From Micromonospora craniellae (GTDB taxonomy: Bacteria; Actinomycetota; Actinomycetes; Mycobacteriales; Micromonosporaceae), in contig NZ_CP061725.1 of assembly GCF_014764405.1 (NCBI RefSeq), positions 6,138,001 through 6,202,000 on the forward strand: 64,000 nucleotides of DNA. Direction: 5' to 3'. Of the stretch, positions 42,994 through 51,660 are shown in pieces (position 1 is the stretch's first letter; every line of letters starts with the position of its first letter). The notes under the pieces were generated by a model that saw nothing but the letters and a program-made list of their open reading frames with translations, did no database searches and had not been told where the DNA came from. The position numbers and the translations under genes were made by a program.

Positions 42994-43260
42994 GTGGAAA
43001 TCTCCGGCTTCTTCATGGCCATCGTCATCGGTCTGGTCATCGGCGCGCTCGGCCGGCTCGTGGCGCCGGGCCGGCAGCGGATCCCGATCCTGCTGACGAT
43101 CCTGATCGGTATCGTCGCCGCGATCCTCGGCACGCTGGTGGCCGGGCTGCTGGGCGTGGACGACACCGCCGGCATCGACTGGATCGAGCTGTTCATCCAG
43201 GTGGCCTTCGCCGCGGTCGGTGTGTCGATCGTCGCCGGGGCGTACGGTCGCCGCCGCTGA
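42994..43260 (+). CDS. GlsB/YeaQ/YmgE-family membrane protein
   Basis: An 88-residue protein with three predicted membrane helices (FFMAIVIGLVIGALGRLVAP, PILLTILIGIVAAILGTLVA, ELFIQVAFAAVGVSIVAGAY) and the GRLVAPGRQRIP turn of this stress-associated family. GTG 42994 is used, with AGGGA 8 bases upstream. It resembles the protein at 39349 and has its own terminator. The direct-repeat box upstream links it to the adjacent two-component system. Confidence 0.88.
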   Translation: MEISGFFMAIVIGLVIGALGRLVAPGRQRIPILLTILIGIVAAILGTLVAGLLGVDDTAGIDWIELFIQVAFAAVGVSIVAGAYGRRR

Positions 43261-43271
43261 CCCGTCCCGCT

Positions 43272-43313
43272 GCCGTCGGCCCGCCCCGGGTGCAACCAGG
43301 GCGGGCCGACGGC
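43272..43313. terminator. Hairpin terminator between glsB-like gene and htpG
   Basis: A perfect 15-bp stem (arm GCCGTCGGCCCGCCC at 43272-43286, complement at 43299-43313) encloses a 12-base loop, 11 bases after the glsB-like stop. Confidence 0.75.
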
Positions 43314-43405
43314 GTCCGGCGGTTCGGGTGGCCACCGGACGCGCGTACGTCATGACGGCTCGTATCCTTTGTGTGACCCGACATGCCACCGAGAGAGGAC
43401 CTGGC

Positions 43406-45322
43406 GTGAACGACCGGACCGAGACCTTGGAGTTTCAGGCCGAGGCGCGTCAACTGCTCCAGTTGATGGTCCACTCGATCTACTCGAACAAGGACGTGTT
43501 CCTGCGCGAGTTGATCTCCAACGCCTCTGACGCGCTGGACAAGCTGCGCCTGGCGTCGATGGTCGACAAGGACCTCGACGCCGACACCGGCGACCTGCAC
43601 ATCGCCCTCGACGTCGACCGGGACGCCCGCACCCTGACCGTCCGCGACAACGGCATCGGCATGACCCGTGACGAGGTCGTCTCCGTGATCGGGACGATCG
43701 CCAAGTCCGGCACCGCCGAGCTGCTGCGCCAGTTGCGGGAGAGCAAGGACGCCGGGGCGTCGCAGGACCTGATCGGCCAGTTCGGCGTGGGCTTCTACGC
43801 CGCCTTCATGGTCGCCGAGAAGGTCGAGCTGGTCACCCGGCGGGCCGGCGAGAGCGGCGGCACGCGTTGGGAGTCCGACGGCGGTGGCACGTACACGGTC
43901 GCCGCGCTCGACGACGCGCCCCAGGGCACGGCGGTGACGCTGCACCTCAAGGCCGCCGACACCGAGGACAACCTGCACGACTACACCGCCGAGTGGACCG
44001 TCCGCGAGATCGTCAAGCGGTACTCCGACTTCATCGCCCACCCGATCCGGATGATCGTCGAGCGGCCCGGCGTGGACGACGCCCCCGCCACCATCGAGAC
44101 GGTCACGCTGAACTCGATGAAGGCGCTGTGGGCCCGCCCCCGCACCGAGGTCGAGCCGGCCGAGTACCACGAGTTCTACAAGCACGTCGGCCACGACTGG
44201 GCGGACCCCCTCGAGACCATCCACATGCGGGGCGAGGGCACCTTCGAGTACGACGCGCTGCTGTTCATCCCGTCGCACGCGCCGATGGACCTCTTCGCCG
44301 CGCAGGGCCGCCGGGGCGTGCAGCTCTATGTGAAGCGCGTCTTCATCATGGACGACTGCGACGCGCTCATGCCCAACTACCTGCGCTTCGTCAAGGGTGT
44401 GGTGGACGCGCACGACCTGAGCCTGAACATCTCCCGGGAGATCCTCCAGCAGGACCGCCAGATCCGGGCGGTGCGCCGCCGCCTGGTCAAGAAGGTGCTG
44501 GCCACCGTCAAGGACCTCAAGAGCGGGCAGCCCGAGCGGTACCGCACCTTCTGGACCGAATTCGGCACCGTGGTCAAGGAGGGCCTGGTCGACGACACCG
44601 ACAACCGGGACACCCTGCTGGAGATCCTCTCAGTCGCGTCCACTCACGACGCGGACGAGCAGACCGACCTGGCCGGGTACGTGAGCCGGATGAAGGACGG
44701 CCAGACCGACATCTACTACGCCACCGGCGAGCACCGGGCCACCATCGAGAACTCCCCGCACATGGAGGCGTTCCGGGCCAAGGGCTACGAGGTGCTGCTG
44801 CTCACCGATCCGGTCGACGAGGTCTGGGTGGAGCGGGTCGGCAGCTACAACGGCAGGACGCTGCGCTCGGTCGCCAAGGGCCAGGTCGACCTGGACACCG
44901 AGGAGGAGCGCACCGAGGCCGAGGCCGAGCGGGAGCGGCAGCGCACCGAGTACGCCGCCCTGCTCGACTGGATGGGCGGGGTGCTGACCGACTCGGTGAA
45001 GGAGGTGCGGCTGTCCTCACGGCTGACCACCTCCCCGGCCTGCGTGGTCGGTGACGCCCAGGACCTCACCCCGACGCTGGAGAAGATGTACCGGGCGATG
45101 GGCCACGAGGTGCCGAAGGTCAAGCGCATCCTGGAGCTGAACCCCGGACACCCGCTCGTCACCGGCCTGCGCAAGGCCCACGAGCAGGGCGACGCGGAGA
45201 CCTCCCTGGCCGAGACCGCCGAGCTGCTGTACGGCACGGCCCTGCTCGCCGAGGGAGGCGACCTGGCAGACCCGTCCCGGTTCGCCCGGATCCTCGCCGA
45301 CCGCCTCGCCCGTACCCTCTGA
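43406..45322 (+). CDS. htpG: Chaperone HtpG (Hsp90)
   Basis: This 638-residue protein is a full-length bacterial Hsp90. The N-terminal GHKL ATPase shows LRELISNASDALDKLR (catalytic Glu), VRDNGIGMTRDEV and GQFGVGFYAAFMVAEKV. The middle domain has RGEGTFEYDALLFIPSHAP, RRGVQLYVKRVFIMDDCD and SLNISREILQQDRQIRAVRR; the dimerisation domain follows to the end. GTG 43406 is supported by GAGAGAGG 7 bases upstream. It is a single gene, between two terminator-like hairpins, and acts in cytosolic protein folding under stress. Confidence 0.97.
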   Translation: MNDRTETLEFQAEARQLLQLMVHSIYSNKDVFLRELISNASDALDKLRLASMVDKDLDADTGDLHIALDVDRDARTLTVRDNGIGMTRDEVVSVIGTIAKSGTAELLRQLRESKDAGASQDLIGQFGVGFYAAFMVAEKVELVTRRAGESGGTRWESDGGGTYTVAALDDAPQGTAVTLHLKAADTEDNLHDYTAEWTVREIVKRYSDFIAHPIRMIVERPGVDDAPATIETVTLNSMKALWARPRTEVEPAEYHEFYKHVGHDWADPLETIHMRGEGTFEYDALLFIPSHAPMDLFAAQGRRGVQLYVKRVFIMDDCDALMPNYLRFVKGVVDAHDLSLNISREILQQDRQIRAVRRRLVKKVLATVKDLKSGQPERYRTFWTEFGTVVKEGLVDDTDNRDTLLEILSVASTHDADEQTDLAGYVSRMKDGQTDIYYATGEHRATIENSPHMEAFRAKGYEVLLLTDPVDEVWVERVGSYNGRTLRSVAKGQVDLDTEEERTEAEAERERQRTEYAALLDWMGGVLTDSVKEVRLSSRLTTSPACVVGDAQDLTPTLEKMYRAMGHEVPKVKRILELNPGHPLVTGLRKAHEQGDAETSLAETAELLYGTALLAEGGDLADPSRFARILADRLARTL

Positions 45323-45402
45323 TCGATCACCGGACTGCGGGCCGTGCCGTCCGGGCGCGGCCCGCGTTCCCGCTGTTCCGGTCCTGTCGGGTCCCGCTCA
45401 CA

Positions 45403-45450
45403 GATCTTGGTGCGAAACAGCCCTTCGGAGGGCGTTCTCGTACCAAGATC
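45403..45450. terminator. Two-part hairpin after htpG
   Basis: GATCTTGGTGCGA (45403-45415) pairs with TCGTACCAAGATC (45438-45450) with one G-T wobble; inside it GCCCT and AGGGC close a TCGG loop. It lies 80 bases after the htpG stop and could stop transcription. Its conspicuous outer arm suggests a repeated palindrome used elsewhere in such genomes, which the window alone cannot show. Confidence 0.55.
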
Positions 45451-45559
45451 CGGCGCGTCACCACATCTGCGGCGGCCCGCCACCGAGGTGGGACTGAACG
45501 GCGTCGGCGGACAGTCGCACCAGGCGTGGAGTTCCGGGCGGCGGGGTATTGCGGCGGTC

Positions 45560-46492
45560 ATGAGCGCGAGTGTGGTGGTGGACCCGGACCGGCCTCCGTC
45601 GCCCGACCTGGCGGTCGGCACCGTGGCGGTCGTGGCCCATCGGAAGAAGACGCTGGGCGGTGGCCTGGACGAGTTGCGCGCCGCGCTGGTCGGCGCGGGG
45701 GTGCGGGACCTGCTCTGGTACGAGGTGCCCAAGAGCCGCAAGGCGCCGAAGAAGGTGCGCAAGGCTCTCGACCGGGGTGCCGAGCTGGTCTTCGTCTGGG
45801 GTGGCGACGGGATGGTGCAGCGGTGCGCCGACACCCTCGCCGGCACGGACGCACCGATGGCCATCCTGCCGGCCGGCACCGCCAACCTCTTCGCCGGCAA
45901 CCTCGACATCCCGGAGGACCTGTCGGAGGCGGTCCGGATCGGCCTGCACGGCCGGCGTACCCGTCTGGACCTGGGCAGACTCAACGGGGAACACTTCGCG
46001 GTGATGGCCGGCGCCGGGTTTGACGGCGACCTCATCCGGGAGGCGGACCGGGACATGAAGGGTCGCCTCGGCCGGCTCGCCTACGTGTGGACCGGCCTGC
46101 GGCACGTCCGCGGGGAACTGACCCGGACCCGGATCACCGTCGACGGCGATCTCTGGTTCGAGGGCGACGCGAGCTGCGTGCTGTTCGGCAACGTCGGCAC
46201 CATCACCGGCGGCATACCCGCGTTCGACGACGCCCGACCGGACAACGGTTCGCTGGAGGTCGGTGTCTCCACCGCCGGTGGTGCCGTCGACTGGGCGCGT
46301 ACGCTGGGCAAGATGGCCACCGGCCGCTCCGAGGACTCGAAGTTCGTCCGGATCACCCGGGGCCGCAAGATCAAAGTCCGCTTCGCCGAGGCGAAGACGT
46401 ACGAGCTGGACGGGGGCGCCCGGTCGCGGACGAAGCGGCTGAAGGTCCGGGCCGTGCCCGCCGCCCTGACCGTCTGCCGCCCCGACGCGTAG
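45560..46492 (+). CDS. Diacylglycerol/lipid kinase-family protein
   Basis: A 310-residue member of the DagK/YegS/sphingosine-kinase family. The nucleotide-binding motif is VFVWGGDGMVQRCADTL, followed by MAILPAGTANLFAGNLDIPE and VMAGAGFDGDLIREAD, with the C-terminal beta-sandwich ending AALTVCRPDA. It phosphorylates a lipid headgroup such as diacylglycerol. ATG 45560 is chosen as the first ATG before the conserved region; no strong ribosome site is seen. It is monocistronic. Confidence 0.9.
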   Translation: MSASVVVDPDRPPSPDLAVGTVAVVAHRKKTLGGGLDELRAALVGAGVRDLLWYEVPKSRKAPKKVRKALDRGAELVFVWGGDGMVQRCADTLAGTDAPMAILPAGTANLFAGNLDIPEDLSEAVRIGLHGRRTRLDLGRLNGEHFAVMAGAGFDGDLIREADRDMKGRLGRLAYVWTGLRHVRGELTRTRITVDGDLWFEGDASCVLFGNVGTITGGIPAFDDARPDNGSLEVGVSTAGGAVDWARTLGKMATGRSEDSKFVRITRGRKIKVRFAEAKTYELDGGARSRTKRLKVRAVPAALTVCRPDA

Positions 46493-46565
46493 GCGGTCGC
46501 CGCGTACCGTGAGGTGGCGCGGGGGAGCGGGTGGCGTCAGCGGGCGAGCCGGCCTGACTCTCTGC

Positions 46566-46880
46566 TCAGGCGGCGGAATCGCGGCGCCCATGCTCCGTCG
46601 CCCGACTCGGCAGTGCCGGCGACGTCGACCATCCGGTCTGCCGCGCGGGTGCCTGTGGCGCGTCCGCCGAGCCACCCCGGGCCAGGCTGAGCGCGCGTTG
46701 GGCCTGCTGCCACGGCGCACACGGCCACTCCTGGCCGGCGCAGAGCAGGTGGGCACAGCCGCCGTCCTCGGCCGGCGCGTGTGCGTCGGCGATGTCCAGA
46801 CCGAGCCGCCACAGCAATGGGTCTGTGACGTCGTCAGGGCGGTCTCTGTGCAAGTCCGCACCTTGAGAGGATTGACACAC
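46566..46880 (-). CDS. Possible small conserved actinomycete protein
   Basis: A 104-residue reading frame with DPLLWRLGLDIADAHAPAED, then CAHLLCAGQEWPCAPW and QQAQRALSLA. The three cysteines and WPC-P-W pattern resemble small uncharacterised actinomycete proteins, which is why I keep it. The start is doubtful: GTG 46880 overlaps a promoter on the other strand and has no clear ribosome site; TTG 46817 would give a shorter form. It lacks operon partners and could be spurious. Confidence 0.4.
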   Translation of the reverse strand: MCQSSQGADLHRDRPDDVTDPLLWRLGLDIADAHAPAEDGGCAHLLCAGQEWPCAPWQQAQRALSLARGGSADAPQAPARQTGWSTSPALPSRATEHGRRDSAA

Positions 46881-47076
46881 GTCGCTTGTCAGGTGAAAGT
46901 TGTGCGCAATCGATTACCCTCCACATTCGCGGTGTGACGCTGCGCAATCGGTGACGCGGGCGGCGTCCACTCCGGACGCTCCGTGCTGGCCGCTGCCAGC
47001 GAGCCGAAGCGGTCGAGGCGCGGTGCGAAGCCCACCCCCATCACCTGCCGCGCGCCGAGAAGGGGCCATAAGCCTC
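46871..47076 (+). repeat. Promoter/leader repeat, copy A
   Basis: This stretch upstream of the secreted protein at 47077 is similar along its length to 47923-48123. Shared landmarks in order are ATTGACA, GTCAGGTGA, CGCAA, AATCGG, GCGGGCGG, GTCCAC and GCCGAGAAGGGGCCA. TTGACA at 46872-46877 may be a -35 element. Similarity continues into the signal-peptide codons, so it is a duplicated promoter-leader cassette. Confidence 0.75.
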
Positions 47077-47814
47077 ATGTCCGAGTTCCGTACCCGTTCC
47101 CCGTGGCGACGCCGGATTTCCGTCTCCGCCGTATTGGCAGCCGGCGCGGCGGTGCTGCTGGTCAGCCCGGCCGCAGCCATCGTGCCGCAGGCCGCCGCGC
47201 CGGCCGCCAGGACCGCCGACACGGCCAGGGTGGCCACGTCGTCTGTGCCGCCTGTGTTGCAGTTGCGCTTTGCTGATGGTGGCGCCACGTCGTCGGAGGC
47301 GGCGCGGTCGACATCCGCGGCTGCGCGCGAGCGACTCGTCCGGCCTGTTCCCACGGTCCCGCCGGGATCGCCCGGCGCGTACAAGGTGGTGACCGGCGAC
47401 CTGTATCCGCGCCACGTGGCCTTCGAGCCGGTCAAGGTCACGCCGGCGGGGCATTCGGTGTGGCGTGTCATGTACGGCATGAAGTATGTGGGCGGACTCG
47501 TGGGTGAGACCGAGGACATCGAGTTCCAGATCCTCGACCGGGAGGGTAACGGCAGCATCGACAGTGCCGGAGCCTTCGCCGGCACGCTGGACGGCCTGGA
47601 GGGCGGCTTCATCTTCGAGTCGGAGGGCAAGCAGAGCGCCGACGGCACGTTCACGATGAACTTCGACATCACGCCGGGCACGGGTTACGGCAAGCTCACG
47701 GGTGTGACCGGTAGCTTTACGGTGGTGGCGACGCGCGCCCACTGCGATCCGAGGGACACCCCGGAAACGTGCGAGACGTTGGTCTCGTACACCCTCGCCT
47801 ACCGCCTTCCGTAA
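47077..47814 (+). CDS. Exported protein with DUF3224-like beta-barrel domain
   Basis: A 245-residue protein with an N-terminal signal peptide (basic RTRSPWRRR, then SAVLAAGAAVLLVSPAAA). The C-terminal 140 residues contain VGETEDIEFQILD, SAGAFAGTLDGLEGGFIFES and TFTMNFDITPGTGYGKLTGVTGSF, resembling the small beta-barrel DUF3224/allene-oxide-cyclase-like group. The signal peptide and upstream DNA are close copies of those of the carboxypeptidase at 48124, although the mature domains are unrelated. Function unknown; extracellular location is likely. Confidence 0.75.
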   Translation: MSEFRTRSPWRRRISVSAVLAAGAAVLLVSPAAAIVPQAAAPAARTADTARVATSSVPPVLQLRFADGGATSSEAARSTSAAARERLVRPVPTVPPGSPGAYKVVTGDLYPRHVAFEPVKVTPAGHSVWRVMYGMKYVGGLVGETEDIEFQILDREGNGSIDSAGAFAGTLDGLEGGFIFESEGKQSADGTFTMNFDITPGTGYGKLTGVTGSFTVVATRAHCDPRDTPETCETLVSYTLAYRLP

Positions 47815-47922
47815 TCCGGAAGCCGGCAGGATGCCGCGTTCGGCCCTCCCGCAACGGTGGGTCGAGCGCGGCGGCCCTGCTCGGCCGGGGTGATGCGGGG
47901 CTGCCGTCCATACTTCGGGACG

Positions 47923-48123
47923 ATTGACAGGTGACCTTCGTCAGGTGAGAGTGGTCCGCAACCTGAACACTCCTACCTCTCGATGTGTGGCGCCGCGTAA
48001 TCGGCGATGCGGGCGGTGTCCACATCAGACGCCCTTGTCCGATGCCACGGGGAGCTGAGGCATCCGGGGCGAGGTGCTAACCCCCACACCCCCACCGCAC
48101 GCCGAGAAGGGGCCACGAGCCTC
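47923..48123 (+). repeat. Promoter/leader repeat, copy B
   Basis: This is the second copy of the upstream cassette, before the M14 carboxypeptidase. It fills most of the 309-base gap between the two exported-protein genes. TTGACA is at 47924-47929; CAGGTGA occurs twice within 20 bases (47928-47934 and 47942-47948). GAGAAGGGGCCA precedes both start codons at a similar distance. Confidence 0.75.
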
Positions 48124-50886
48124 ATGTCGGAACTCCGTACCCGTTCCCGATGGCGACACCGGATACCCTTCCCCACCGTGCTGGCCGCCGGTACGGCCGT
48201 GCTGCTGCTGGTCAGCCCGGCCTCGGCCGTGGTGCTGCAGACCGCCGCGCCGAGCGCCGAGACCCCCGCCGACCTCGGCCGGCTGGCCGACGAGCAGACC
48301 AGCGTGATCGAGATGGTGGTGGCCGACACCACCGAGCTGGACGCCCTGCTGGCCACCGGCGTCGATCTCGACCACCACATCCACCACACCGCCGACGGCA
48401 TCGTGGTGCACGCCGTGGTGAGCGGCAACGAGGCAGCCACGCTGACCCGGGCCGGCTTCACCTTCGGCAAGGTGCTGCACACCGAGGAGGACGCGCAGGA
48501 CCGGATCGCCGAGCGGGAGGCGACCATCGCCGCACACCTGGCCGACAACCGGGAGTTCTCCGGTGCCGCGGTCGCCGCCCGGTCCGTCGCCTCGGATGTC
48601 AAGATCATCCGCGCCGACTACTACACCTCGGGCACCACGCAGGTGCTGTCGGTGGAGGCGAAATGGGCCCAGGGGCAGAACGCCGCCACCGCGCTGACCG
48701 TCGAGCGGGACAGCGGGCCGGGCACCGAGTTCGGCTCCGGCGGCACCCAGAACATCACCCGGTTCGTCGACGCCGGGGTGTACCTCTACCACCGGGGTGC
48801 GGCGCAGGTGACCAGCCGCCCCGACTACGTACGGATCACCAGCCCGACCGGTGACACGGCGGTGGCCAAGGTGCACGAGTGGCTGCCCGTCCCGGACACC
48901 GACCCGGAGGGGCCGGGCTATCAGAAGGACTTCGTCACCAGCTACCTGACCCCCACCGAGCTCTACGACCGGATCAGGTCCGTGTCCGCGCAGTACCCGG
49001 AGATCTCCGAGATCGTCGAGCTGCCGCACAAGACCAACGGCTACCGGCGCAAGGCGCAGGCCGTGCTCGGCACCGCCAACGCCAGCCGGGTCGGCGTCGA
49101 CTCGGCGGCCTGGGGACACCAGGGCGGCAACGACATCACCGTCGAACTGGCCGACCCGGGCACCACCGGTGCGTCGCTGACGGTGACCGTGACCGGCAAC
49201 CAGGTCCGCGTCGGCCTCGCCACCGACGCCGCAGGTACCGTCACCAGCACCGCCGCCGAGGTCGCCGCCGCACTCAACGCCCAGGCGGGAACGCTGCTCA
49301 CCGCGTACACCTACCGGGGCAACGCGGGCGCCGGCGTGGTCGCGCCGGCCGCGCCGACCGCGCTCTCCGACGGCCTGTCCGCGCCGGAGACGGTCTCCCG
49401 TGACCCGCACGCGGTGTACGCCATCCGTATCGGCAAGCACCGCGACGGCTCCAAGATGGGCGTGCTCGCCTACGCCCAGGAACACGCGCGGGAATGGGTG
49501 CCCCCGTTGGTGACCATCGAGACCGCCGAGCGGTTGCTGCGCAACTACGCGCACGACGCCGACACCCGCGAGCTGGTGGACAACCTCGACATCTGGATCG
49601 CGCCCTCGATCAACCCGGACGGCGGGCACTACTCGTTCTACGACTTCAACTCGCAACGCAAGAACATGACCAACCACTGCACGCCGGAGACCTCCGGGGA
49701 CTTCCTCGGCCGGACCTCCTGGGGTGTGGACAACAACCGTAACTACACCGAGTACAGCCTCTTCGACGGCTACTCGGGCGCGTCGACGAACTGCACCAGC
49801 GGCACGTACGCCGGGCCTGACGAGCTGTCCGAGCCGGAGAGCCGCAACGTGGACTGGCTGGCCTCCCGGCCGAACGTCAAGTTCTCGATGAACCTGCACT
49901 CCTCGGGCAACTACTTCATGTGGTCGCCCGGCTCGTACGCCACCCCGGGCCGGGTCTCCGCCCCGCGTCCGACGCTGGCCGAGGAGTCGCTGTTCTGGGG
50001 TGCGTCGTCACGGATCCTGACCGCCATCAAGCGGCACCGTAACCTGGCCGTCACCCCGGCCCGCACCGGCCCGATCGCTGACGTGCTCTACTCGGCGGCC
50101 GGCAACTCCGGTGACATGCTCTGGTACAAGTACGGCATCTACGCCTGGAACTTCGAGGTGGGCACCTCCTTCCAACCGGCCTGGAGTTCGGCCCGTGAGG
50201 AGACGATGGAGTTCTCCAACGGCCTGGTCGAGATGCTGCGGGTGGCCCGTGACCTCGACACCGACGAGCAGGCCCCGGCCAGCTCCGTCGAGGTGGCCAC
50301 CAGCGCCACCGAGGGCTCGGTCGACGTGACGTTCTCCACCAGCGAACCGGCGGCGGTGTTCTACACCCTCGACGGCAGCCGGCCCACGTTCGAGTCCACC
50401 CTCTACGGCTCGGCGGGCATCCGGGAGGGCGGCGAGACGCTGACCGTCCCGGTCGGCACGACCGTGCACTGGTTCTCGGTGGACGCGGCGGGCAACGTGG
50501 AGCGCGGCTACCAGCCCGACGGTCAGGACGACAACCACAACCGCAAGCGGCTGACCGACCCGAACGCCGCACCCGAGGTGCCGGTGACCGTCAGCGTGCA
50601 GGCGCGGTGCGTGGCTGGTAGGGCGTACGTGGCGGTGCAGGCGCGTAACGACCATGACGGTCCGGTGGATGTGGTGTTGGAGAGCGCGTACGGGCAGCGG
50701 TCGGTGTCGGCCGTGGCGCCGGGTGCGAGTGCGTTCCAGCAGTTCACCACGCGGGCCGCGTCGGCCCCGTCGGGTACCGCCACGGTCCGGGCCACCGGCT
50801 CGGTCGACGGTGAGAGCGTCACCACCGTCGTGACCCGGGACCACTCCGGCGCCAACTGTGCCGCAGACCCCCGTCAAGCCCAGTAA
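48124..50886 (+). CDS. Secreted M14-family zinc carboxypeptidase with C-terminal accessory domains
   Basis: A 920-residue exported enzyme. After the signal peptide (SELRTRSRWRHR... ASA) and a 240-residue prodomain-like region, the M14 domain runs from about 285 to 700: zinc ligands in AQEHAREW (His/Glu near 453-456) and SMNLHSSG (about 590), and the catalytic Glu in WNFEVGTSFQ (about 676). An insert near 330-430 separates the first strands from the HxxE motif. About 715-775 resembles a chitobiase-type C-terminal module (FYTLDGSRPTFESTLYG). The last 100 residues are of unknown type, with a codon style like the next gene. It digests extracellular peptides from the C-terminus. Confidence 0.93.
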   Translation: MSELRTRSRWRHRIPFPTVLAAGTAVLLLVSPASAVVLQTAAPSAETPADLGRLADEQTSVIEMVVADTTELDALLATGVDLDHHIHHTADGIVVHAVVSGNEAATLTRAGFTFGKVLHTEEDAQDRIAEREATIAAHLADNREFSGAAVAARSVASDVKIIRADYYTSGTTQVLSVEAKWAQGQNAATALTVERDSGPGTEFGSGGTQNITRFVDAGVYLYHRGAAQVTSRPDYVRITSPTGDTAVAKVHEWLPVPDTDPEGPGYQKDFVTSYLTPTELYDRIRSVSAQYPEISEIVELPHKTNGYRRKAQAVLGTANASRVGVDSAAWGHQGGNDITVELADPGTTGASLTVTVTGNQVRVGLATDAAGTVTSTAAEVAAALNAQAGTLLTAYTYRGNAGAGVVAPAAPTALSDGLSAPETVSRDPHAVYAIRIGKHRDGSKMGVLAYAQEHAREWVPPLVTIETAERLLRNYAHDADTRELVDNLDIWIAPSINPDGGHYSFYDFNSQRKNMTNHCTPETSGDFLGRTSWGVDNNRNYTEYSLFDGYSGASTNCTSGTYAGPDELSEPESRNVDWLASRPNVKFSMNLHSSGNYFMWSPGSYATPGRVSAPRPTLAEESLFWGASSRILTAIKRHRNLAVTPARTGPIADVLYSAAGNSGDMLWYKYGIYAWNFEVGTSFQPAWSSAREETMEFSNGLVEMLRVARDLDTDEQAPASSVEVATSATEGSVDVTFSTSEPAAVFYTLDGSRPTFESTLYGSAGIREGGETLTVPVGTTVHWFSVDAAGNVERGYQPDGQDDNHNRKRLTDPNAAPEVPVTVSVQARCVAGRAYVAVQARNDHDGPVDVVLESAYGQRSVSAVAPGASAFQQFTTRAASAPSGTATVRATGSVDGESVTTVVTRDHSGANCAADPRQAQ

Positions 50887-50910
50887 CCACGAGAGACAAC
50901 GGAGAAGCAG

Positions 50911-51543
50911 ATGAGGACAGGTAGTCGGAAGCGTTTGTTGGCGGCGGGTGCCGCCGGGGCGTTGCTGGTCGGGTCGGTGGCGGTGGCCGCGCCGGTGTCG
51001 GCCGATCCGGGTGACGGTGGTGACGTGACCGTGACGGTCGACATCGAGGAGTTGGTCGAGCCGGGTGTGTTGGCGATGTCGGTCGCTGGTGATTCGGTGG
51101 TGTTGACCGAGGAGGGGTCGTCGTTGTTGGTGCGTCAGTTCGTGGGTGGTCTGCCGACGGTGACGGTGACGGACACGCGTACTGCTGACGAGGTGCCTGA
51201 GGGTGCGGCGTGGGCGGTGTTGGGTAGTGCCACGGATTTCACCGGTGGTGCGGGTCAGGAGCCGATCGGTGCCGGGCACCTGGGGTGGAAGCCGCGTCTG
51301 GTCGATGGTGACGACAGTGGTCTGGTCAGTGAGGGTGAAGAGGTCGTGACGGTGTTGGACGAGCCGACGCAGCCGGGTAACAACGTGGGTCTGGTCGACC
51401 AGGAGTTGCTGGTGTCGACGTTCGACTCGGGTGCGGTCGCGGGTGGGGCGTACTCGGTGGACGCGGACCTGTTCCTGCGGACCCCGGCGGACGTGGCCGC
51501 GGGTGAGTACACCTCGACCCTGACCCTGTCCCTGTTCGAGTAG
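50911..51543 (+). CDS. Exported protein with WxL-like surface domain
   Basis: This 210-residue protein has a clear signal peptide (RKRLLAAGAAGALLVGSVAVAAPVSADPG) and a beta-rich mature part: VTVTVDIEELVEPGVLAMSV, LPTVTVTDTRT, and the C-terminal YTSTLTLSLFE, reminiscent of WxL-type surface proteins of Gram-positive bacteria. Codon use is unlike the neighbours, rich in TTG and GGT. It lies 24 bases after the carboxypeptidase, probably in the same transcript. A cell-surface binding or partner role for the peptidase is inference. Confidence 0.78.
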   Translation: MRTGSRKRLLAAGAAGALLVGSVAVAAPVSADPGDGGDVTVTVDIEELVEPGVLAMSVAGDSVVLTEEGSSLLVRQFVGGLPTVTVTDTRTADEVPEGAAWAVLGSATDFTGGAGQEPIGAGHLGWKPRLVDGDDSGLVSEGEEVVTVLDEPTQPGNNVGLVDQELLVSTFDSGAVAGGAYSVDADLFLRTPADVAAGEYTSTLTLSLFE

Positions 51544-51555
51544 GACCGGCCGGAC

Positions 51556-51579
51556 GGGGGTCGCCGCACGGCGGCCCCC
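51556..51579. terminator. Hairpin terminator after the exported protein gene
   Basis: GGGGGTCGCCG (51556-51566) pairs with CGGCGGCCCCC (51569-51579) with one T-G wobble, 12 bases after the stop codon. Confidence 0.65.
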
Positions 51580-51660
51580 CGCCCGGTGCCACGGCCGTGA
51601 CCTGGCCGAAGGCCACCCCCCTGCGGCGTCCCGGGGGACGGTAGGCGCGATGATGGACGG

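Noticed and set aside
43353..43377. A third direct-repeat box upstream of htpG
   Set aside because: Two TGAC copies are present but 21 bases apart with no GTTG core, so they do not match the 11-bp arrangement of the other two boxes.
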